Shown here in pieces: positions 57,473 through 64,000 of a stretch of DNA of 64,000 bases. Below the pieces are notes generated by a model. That model ran no database searches and was not told the DNA's origin. It saw nothing but the letters and a program-made list of their open reading frames with translations. The stretch covers positions 85,958,001 through 86,022,000 of the forward strand of contig CM060835.1 of assembly GCA_030762175.1 (NCBI GenBank), read 5' to 3'. Within the stretch, counting starts at the first letter, position 1; every line of letters begins with the position of its first letter. Source of the DNA: Metallyticus violacea. Lineage: Eukaryota > Arthropoda > Insecta > Mantodea > Metallyticidae. The position numbers and the translations under genes were made by a program.

Positions 57473-57645
57473 ATCGTGTTTAACGCCTGTTTTTATTCTG
57501 AGGTACCACAGACGGTGAACACTGATGATACATGGGATTAAATGTTTTATTGAGAAAGGGTTTTTTAAGGAAGGAAATATTTCATGCCTAAGTTTAGGGT
57601 ACCTCGCCGGCATTTGCATTTATGAGGACTGAGGAAAACCTGAGT
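57473..57645 (-). mobile_element. SINE family B, copy 13 (head missing)
   Basis: A minus copy of the 3' two thirds, ending at CAGGTTTTCCTCAGTCCTCA. The head is replaced by a 21-bp near-palindrome, GTTGAGTAT-AGA-ATACTCAAC, at 57644-57664. Confidence 0.88.
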
Positions 57646-57670
57646 TGAGTATAGAATACTCAACTAGTTT

Positions 57671-57930
57671 TATTTATTCCCTCTTAGACTGTATTGGTAT
57701 TCTGGCGACGCCTCTAGAGTATGGATTGAATTCTGTAGGTGTAAGTCTGTAGTTATGAATAAACTGAGCTCGGAGTCCTTGGCGCCTTAAATCTATCTAG
57801 CATTCACTTTCCTAGGGTAAGAAAAACCTCCGAAAAAATACCTTACCGAGACGGCATGGCCTGATCGGGATTTGAACCCAAGACCTACGAATTAGTAGCC
57901 GCAAACGCTACCACTAGACCACGGAAGCGA
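57671..57930 (-). mobile_element. SINE-like family F, copy 3 (most complete)
   Basis: On the minus strand: CTTCCGTGGTCTAGTGGTAG (A-box region), TCTTGGGTTCAAATCCCGA (B box), TTTTTCTTACCCTAGGAAAG, AAGGCGCCAAGGACTCCGAG, CATAACTACAGACTTACACC, and an end near GGGAATAAATAAAA. It is the copy that shows the family's tRNA-derived head. It directly follows the truncated family B copy. Confidence 0.8.
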
Positions 57931-58144
57931 AGTAAAATATTATTAACAATTAACACTGGCAAGAAAATATATCAACAAATCACTATGCGTTTGTCCTTTG
58001 CTTTTCATCTAAAGAATATTTAATCGAGGCTCAACAATTCCTAAGTGAAATTAAAATATCGATCATTATTTTATGGTAATATTTGAATTATAGAAATAAA
58101 TTTAATGAAAGAGATTGAAAATCGACTGTATATTAATATTTTAT

Positions 58145-58146
<2 letters not shown>

Positions 58147-58192
<46 letters not shown>
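58147..58192. repeat. (TA)n microsatellite
   Basis: Perfect TA tract of about 46 bases. Confidence 0.98.
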
Positions 58193-58193
<1 letters not shown>

Positions 58194-58290
58194 CCAAAAT
58201 GTGAACTCTCGGGCAGTATGTTTAAAGCACATCTTTAACGAGAATAAGACTATTCATTAACAAATATAAAGATAGTCATCATATAAAATT

Positions 58291-58587
58291 GTTCCTGGTG
58301 GTGTAGTGGTTACCATACTTGCCTCCTACACCCAAGAACGCGGGTTCGAACCCGGACAGGACCGATGGATTTTTTCGGGCGTAAAAATCGTAAGTATGGC
58401 TTCCTTCGGAAGGGAAGTAAAGCCGTGGGTCCCGTGTCGTACATTTACGGCACGAAAAAGAACCTCAAGCCTGAAAGAGAGGCCTCTGAGCAAAATTTGT
58501 GGGCCGTTTCACGCCCTGAGTTGAATGGGACGCTGATGACCTAAGATGTTAAAGAGCGTCCATAAATAAATCAATCAAAAAAAAATA
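58291..58587 (+). mobile_element. SINE family A, copy 10 with 10-bp TSD
   Basis: Full-length copy. ATATAAAATT is duplicated at 58281-58290 and 58588-58597. The first bases read GTTCCTGG instead of GTCGGTCCTGG, so about three bases of the head were lost at insertion. It is nearly identical to the copy at 28581 (same ACCCGGACAGGACCGATGG and AAGAGAGGCCTCTGAG variants). The tail is ATAAATAAATCAATC plus an A run. Confidence 0.95.
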
Positions 58588-58699
58588 ATATAAAATTAAT
58601 GTCTATTTGGTCGGTGCTGACATCATACCAAAGCCGAAGTTTTAAATTTTCTGAGCCTTCAAAAACACGCGAATTCTCGATTGATTCGGACCTATATAT

Positions 58700-58979
58700 A
58701 TGAATAGTATTTTACGCCCGTTTTTGCTACAGAAGCACCACAGGCAATGGGCATTGATTATGCATGAGATGAAATGATATATTGGGAAAGGATTGGTTTT
58801 TGAAGGAAGGAATCGTTCCAGGCCTAAGTTTAGGGTATCTCCCCGGCATTTACCATTTATGAGGACTGAGGAAAACCTGGAAAAAACCTCAGTCAGGGAG
58901 GGCGGTCCTGGCGGGATTCGAACCCCAGACCTCCCGCTCACGAGTCCGCGCCTTAACGACCTCGACCATCCGTTGCGGT
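58700..58979 (-). mobile_element. SINE family B, copy 14
   Basis: Full-length minus copy with an intact B box (GGGGTTCGAATCCCGCC) and head (GGATGGTCGAGGTCGTTAAG). No target duplication was found. Confidence 0.94.
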
Positions 58980-59196
58980 TGCGGATCTCTGATATTCAGA
59001 CTTAGCACTTTAACTGTTTAAATATAACATTTCACATGGTGTTTCAATATGAACTGATACTATTTAGAAAAAAAATACTCATATCTCTAGGAATTTAGTG
59101 AAAAACAGGAAGGCAAGTTAGCCGTTCATAAAAACCTGCCATCAGGCCCCCATTAGTTTGAAGTTGCAGAAAGACACACTAGAAGAATACCAGATT

Positions 59197-59371
59197 GCCT
59201 TCGCGGTCTGAGTTTATCCTTACTCTGAGAAAGAGAATAAGGCGCCATGGACTCCAAGCTCATTTGCGTCAATTGTATTCGCAACTACAGACTTATACAT
59301 ACAGTATTTAAGTCCAATCTACAGCCGTCACGAGAAGAGCAGTACTGTCAAAGCGACAATAAATAACACAT
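59197..59371 (+). mobile_element. SINE-like family F, copy 4 (head deleted)
   Basis: Begins CCTTCGCGGTCTGAG, the first bases of the head, then jumps to TTATCCTTACTCTGAGAAAG. The rest of the tRNA-like part is gone. The body runs to GCGACAATAAATAACACATA. Confidence 0.75.
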
Positions 59372-60139
59372 AAAAATTACGACTAGTTTTCCCCAAATTT
59401 GTAGTTGCTACCGATATTTGAGGTCACAAACTCCTCCTCCTAGCCTATGAAGGAATTTGAGTGTTTGAAGAAATAACCTATTTAACAAGCAGGCCACGCT
59501 GGATTCTCAGCAAAAAATAGCTGTCAGCATACGTTCCAGAGAGTAATGTGGTTTAGTTATTACCAAGTGTGTTTATACTTTCTCTAACCTACAGACCTAA
59601 GGTATATTGTCCATGTAACAAAAATAAACCAGAAGCGTGACAGATCGTCAATTGTTCTATCAAAATGAATGAAGCATAACATTCACTTTTTTTTATAGAT
59701 TACCCTGCATTGTACATCCGCTTAACGGCGAAACATTTAACAATTTGCTAAACAATGAATTCTATACTTAACATTTAAAGATAACAAATTAAATATAAAA
59801 GAAAAAACTTCAGCTCGTTTTTTCCTTCCGAAGGTATATGGCTTATGTATAAAATTGTTAATATAAACATGAAATTATTGGATACTATTTTTACTGTAAT
59901 TAGTGTTAAGAAAAGATATATTTACGAAAGTGATCTGAAAAATTCATGGCTTAACATACAACAGCGATGACAACCACCGAGCAGGGTGGATAACACTTGG
60001 GACAAGCATGCGGGAGGTTCCTGTTCAAATATCTGGGGGCCGGCCATCGTGACAGGTTTTTCGTTGTTTCCACATAGCACTTAGGAGAACGCTGGGATAG
60101 ATTTTTCCTTTCTAGGAATTTTACGCTATCCCATTTCAT
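59372..60139. other. No gene seen; weak tRNA-like segment near 59980
   Basis: Mixed sequence. GAGCAGGGTGGATAACACTT and GGTTCCTGTTCAAATATCTG near 59980-60035 resemble a decayed tRNA-derived head, but no second copy exists in the window. Confidence 0.35.
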
Positions 60140-61180
60140 ATCATTTTAGCGAATTCCGAAGGAATGCGGTTGTTTTTTTTTTTTTTTTTTGAGTAGTGTT
60201 TAACGCCCGTTTTTACTACTGAGGCACCACAGGCGGTGGACACTGATGATACATGAAATGAAATGATAAATTGGGAAAGGATATTTTTTTTTTTTTAAGG
60301 AAGGAAGCGTTCCAGGCCTAAGTTTAGGTACCTCCCCGGCATTTGCCAGTTATGAAGACTGAGGAAAACCTGGAAAAAACCCCAGTCAGGGAGGACGGTC
60401 CTGGCGGGATTCGAACCGCAGACCTCCCGCTCACGAGTCCGTGCCTTAACGACCTCGGCCACCCGTGGCGGTGGAATGCGGTTGTAACCATGAAAAGATT
60501 TTCAAAAAACTTCTTCAAATCTTACTTACTTGGCACCAAAATTACAATGAAATAAATTTTATATATATCTGTTAACGCTTTAGCGGCGGCAATTTTTTTT
60601 TACAACGAAACTCGGTATATGCCATTGAAATAAAATGAGAAAACTAGTTTACGAAAATCAGCGAAACCAGACTGTTAAGAGTGGGAGTTTACCTGTAATC
60701 CAAAATTTCAAAATCGCTCTTGCTCATCAGTATTTTTTTTTGTTTTTTTTTTTGCAACGAAACCGATATATACTATTTAAATAACATAAGAATAAATATT
60801 TTCAGAAAATCAGGGATATCAAACCATTAGAAGGAGAGAGCATATCAGGAAACCGACATTATAGAGTGAGGGTTAAAGAGCGATATTTAATAATCGCTCT
60901 ACTAGCCGCAATTTTTTTTTCCTCAACGAAATTGGGTATTTACCATTGAAACAAAATCACAGAAATCAGTTCATTAGGGGTGAGGGTTTACATGAAACTC
61001 AGCTTTCAAAAATCGCTCTAGCAATAACAATATTTGTTTTCTTACAGCAAAACTCAGTATATATAATTTAAATAAAATAAATAGTTTCTAAAATTTAGAG
61101 AAATCGAACCGTTAGAAGCAGGGGTATACATAAAAACCAAAATTTAAAAAGTTCTCTTTTATTTCCTTCAGTTGTTTCAA
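60140..61180 (-). repeat. Unnamed repeat family C, copy 2 (tandem array)
   Basis: After removal of the SINE at 60174-60472 the left flank (TTAGCGAATTCCGAAGGAAT) matches copy 1. Four diverged units follow, marked by a T run and CAACGAAACTCGGTATAT-like sequence near 60603, 60753, 60923 and 61043 (spacing about 120-170 bp). Each unit also carries AAAATCGCTCT. The array is followed by about 650 bp of AT-rich DNA and then by the coding-like segment at 61828. Confidence 0.65.
60174..60472 (-). mobile_element. SINE family B, copy 15 (young, 13-bp TSD)
   Basis: Full-length minus copy with poly(A) tail (T run after 60172). A perfect 13-bp target duplication, GGAATGCGGTTGT, is at 60161-60173 and 60473-60485. 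It inserted into repeat family C. Body variants are shared with the copy at 48992. Confidence 0.97.
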
Positions 61181-61827
61181 AATAAAAAGATAAATTAACT
61201 CAGCATATAAAATGTGTTTCCAACGATGTATATCTTTCATATTTAACCAAAGCATTGTCGCTAAGATAGCAACTGTGAGACATTATTTTAATAAATGTGT
61301 GAGATTTATATTTGTAAGCAAGAGCACTCTGTAATAATCTTCTGAAAATGTTTGTGTTACTTGTTTTTACTATAATAACATTTAAATTAAACTTCAAAAT
61401 CACTAAGAATCGATGGAACTTTCGATTGTATGTTGTATATTGTTGATTGTGTATATTTGTTTAGTTCACTGTAATTATTTTTAGTAATAACAACATGTTG
61501 TTAATTTATTGAAACATATGAGAATTACCTTCTTGAATTGTAACTCGAAACTTTGTGTTATTTTACAAGATGATATCATAAACATGGTTACATTTAAAAC
61601 TGTCTAAAATACCCACACAGTATAACTTTGTATATCAGTGATCATTACTCATTTAATTAATCTCAATAATAATAATTATAAAAATGTAGTTTCCCTTTTG
61701 TGATAATTATAGATTGCAAGACTTATAATTTTGTTCCCCTAATACCACACAGTGATGCCATAACTTATTTCATTTCATTAATTAATAAGGCCATAATTTG
61801 GATTTTATGTAATTTGTTAAAGCTATT
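61181..61827. other. AT-rich interior of family C, no gene seen
   Basis: Strongly AT-rich between the array and the coding-like segment. It may belong to the same element. Confidence 0.4.
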
Positions 61828-62110
61828 CTACATGCTGAGAAATTTGCTTAGTTTACGCAGCTCTGCGTGACGAACTTTTATGCTATTGGTTCTGTCACAG
61901 CGTTGAGTGTGCTTGACGAGGTGCTCCGGTGCTATGTGAGGTGAGACGGTGGCTTGCGTATTGACTTCGGAAGCTGCCCTTCTGAGGGACTCGAAATCCT
62001 TCTGCCCATGTCTATCTGGAAACAATATTAGGGAACCGTTCTACGTCCTTGTCTCACCGCTCCTTGGCTCTGACAGCCCGAAGTCTCAGGTGCTCCCATT
62101 GGGAATAAAG
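61828..62110 (-). pseudogene. Family C coding-like segment, copy 2
   Basis: GC-richer than its surroundings. The minus-strand frame at 61828-62025 includes HGQKDFESLRRAASEVNTQA and ends HAELRKLSKFLSM. It aligns with the frame at 63096-63320 at the DNA level (CGAGTCCCTC; CCTAATA; GACGTAGA) and in the same reading register (FESLRR versus YESLERF). A stop and frame change occur near 62015 relative to that copy. The left end (TTAGTTTACGCAGCTCTGCG) also matches 9119-9150. The protein is unknown. Confidence 0.45.
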
Positions 62111-63095
62111 GTAAAAAACAGCCATCCCTTGAGCAAGGCTAAAGTATGGAGATGTCCTCCTCGTCCCTACAAATCCAATCCAGTCCAACAGAGCAAATAT
62201 ATTTGACACACTATATGGTGACTTCTACTTTGTAAAAACTACAATGTAACTTAGATGTAAGTTCTGGGTTAGATAAAATTGAACACCCAGATTTGATCAG
62301 CAGACAATTCTAGCGATGAAAAGTGTGTTGGAAGATATTGCATTGTGTAAATGTGCTGCACAATACAAACTTGGAGTTGGTCCTCGCTTAGACCTTCAAA
62401 AACCGCAAAGGTTATAGAAACGCATCCAGCAAGTTCGCGGCATTGTTTTGTAACATCCTTGAAGTGTTCGAAAATTCTGTGGGCATCTCAGATGACCACA
62501 CGCTTCATTGCCTAACATAAGATTTAGATATAAGAAAATAGGCACCACATTCCGATCATAACTGAATACAGATTTCTAGGAAATATTCACTGATTGTTTA
62601 TACAATCTCATAAACGATTAATTTTATTCGGCGATTTATAACTGCAGAAAGATTTGACATGTACGAGTCAAGATGACAATCAAAACAAATCATTAGGTAC
62701 TTTTCAAGCTCAACTCTCTAGGAATCAAAGCATTCCTCAAAGTTATTTAAATCGTGTCTACAATCAGGTTGTAGACAACAAAAAACAATAACAAAGTCAG
62801 TGATATTCGCATTACAAACATTGATAATGATACTGGTGGAAATGCAAACGAGGGTATAAAATATAAGGGGGCTACAGAAGGCAATCATTTTACTAATTGA
62901 AGATATTTTTAATGAGACATCACTATAATTAAAGAGTGCACGATATAAAAAGTATATTCCTTATTTCAATAATGGTTTAATTACATTGCCTCTAGAGTCT
63001 AAATAAAGTCACTACAATGTGAAAGTCCTTGTTTATACGCATATGTAACAGACAGCGAAAGACAATTCCTCTGAGTTTATCTGCTCTCTGATATT
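62111..63095. other. No gene seen
   Basis: Mixed AT-rich sequence between two coding-like segments of family C. It may be internal to the element. Confidence 0.4.
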
Positions 63096-63320
63096 TTACA
63101 TGATCGAAAGTACTAAGTTGAGATGGGCTAGCGCGGCGTGTGGTAGCTTGCGCTTTGGAAAAATTTCTGCTCCGTTGTCTGAAATGGAGATGAACCTTTC
63201 GAGGGACTCGTATAACTCGGGGGATGGGGTTCTACTGGCGTCAGGGTGTTCCATCTGCAAATTATTAGGGACATCGTCTACGTCCGCGCATAGATCTTGG
63301 CCTTCCGGTATGTGCCTTAC
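63096..63320 (-). pseudogene. Family C coding-like segment, copy 3 (74-codon open frame)
   Basis: The minus-strand frame is open from just after TAG (63321-63323) to TAA (63096-63098). It includes IPEGQDLCADVDDVPNNLQM, then TPSPELYESLERFISISDNG and AEIFPKRKLPHAALAHLNL. Acidic, proline- and serine-containing and free of low complexity, it looks like real protein. The GATTAG before GTAAGG could be a splice acceptor. Parts recur at 61828-62110 and at 9045-9075, so it belongs to a repeat. I do not recognise the protein. Confidence 0.45.
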
Positions 63321-64000
63321 CTAATCCCTTTCTTCCGGAGGTGCCATGCCCTTAGTTTGACCCTTGCGAGTTCTTAGCTAGTGAATTTGGATTCGTTTTT
63401 TTAAATACTACTCCATCCCCTGTTCAGATTTTAGCCTCAATTTTACTTGTAAAATTATTGCCTATTTCCCTCGGGAATTCTTAACCATCCTCCATACACA
63501 TTTTCCATTTCGCTGAACTGCTATTCAAATGGAGTTCACCCCTTATTGTTCCCAATCTCGTTCTTAATTTGTATGCCCATGTCTGGTAGCACAATGCCCT
63601 ATTTAAAATTTAGTTCCCATTCTTTTCATTTAAGAGCCAAGCTTTTTATACATATTCAAATTATGTGTCAGAGCTATTGTATAAAATTGACTTAGTAGTC
63701 TTTGAACAGAATCTTTTGCGAAGACGTCGAATGATAAAACTTGTTGAAAGTTCTTACTAAAGCTACTGCCATTCAGAAACTACACCGTTAGGATAATAAA
63801 TATGTCAAGCTCCTACATTTTTATTGTTTTCATTAACTTAATTTTCACTCTCAGTAATAATGCTAATGTTATGCAATTTATTAACAGTCCTCGATGTAAA
63901 ATAAAATTTAATTATGCTCATAACGTATAGGAGGTATGACATAATTCAGTTGATAGTAGTGTACACCCCTGAATTGTTACGCCACTGTAGGTCATCGCAT
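63321..64000. other. No gene seen
   Basis: Mixed sequence to the window end with no recognised repeat. It may continue the family C element. Confidence 0.4.

Noticed and set aside
57644..57664. Short palindrome GTTGAGTAT-AGA-ATACTCAAC as a possible regulatory site
   Set aside because: A single 9-bp stem at a SINE truncation point. More likely a repair junction or chance.
1..64000. CRISPR arrays, operons, prophage or other prokaryotic systems
   Set aside because: No regularly spaced repeats, no ribosome-binding-site/ORF density; all evidence is of an animal nuclear genome.

Overview
This window reads as an AT-rich nuclear genome segment of an animal, most probably an arthropod. The evidence is mariner-type DNA transposons, tRNA-derived SINEs whose B boxes still carry CpG, an RTE-like LINE remnant, TA-rich microsatellites, and no dense coding. 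I cannot name the species. No intact host gene is visible. The best host signal is one 82-bp candidate exon on the minus strand (27218-27299) with clean splice sites. The window could therefore be mostly intron of a large minus-strand gene, or intergenic DNA with one isolated exon.

Most of the recognisable content is mobile DNA. Two SINE families dominate. Family A (about 295 bp, head beginning GGTCCTGGTGGTGTAGTGG) has about 11 full or partial copies plus one head fragment. Family B (about 270-300 bp, head beginning GTGGCCGAGGTCGTTAAGG) has about 15. Many copies keep perfect target-site duplications of 9-13 bp, so they moved recently. Smaller tRNA-related families occur at 541/49720/57671/59197 (family F), 28925 (family E) and 13484 (family D).

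DNA transposons include a nearly intact mariner with TA duplications and two single-base frameshifts (44242-45562), an older mariner (10012-11169) and a mariner fragment (15325-15640). There is also a degenerate hAT-type transposase (1150-2080), and a decayed copy of an arthropod repeat-encoded protein whose family I recognise but cannot classify (4540-5405). Three non-coding inverted-repeat elements stand out: a 248-bp MITE with TA duplications (54671-54918), a fold-back element with a 22-bp hairpin (55222-55756) and a long inverted repeat (12089-12660). An RTE-like LINE 3' end (42536-43580) is split by a family A SINE with a 14-bp target duplication.

The least explained material is an unnamed repeat, here called family C, at 8455-9190, 60140-62110 and 63096-63320. 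It combines a diverged tandem array with a minus-strand coding-like segment. A proline-rich open frame at 56305-56781 with an open frame upstream, and two open frames at 16936-17903, are also unexplained. Long tracts (18.0-20.9, 21.2-25.7, 34.9-37.2, 49.9-54.6 kb) are AT-rich with nothing I can identify.
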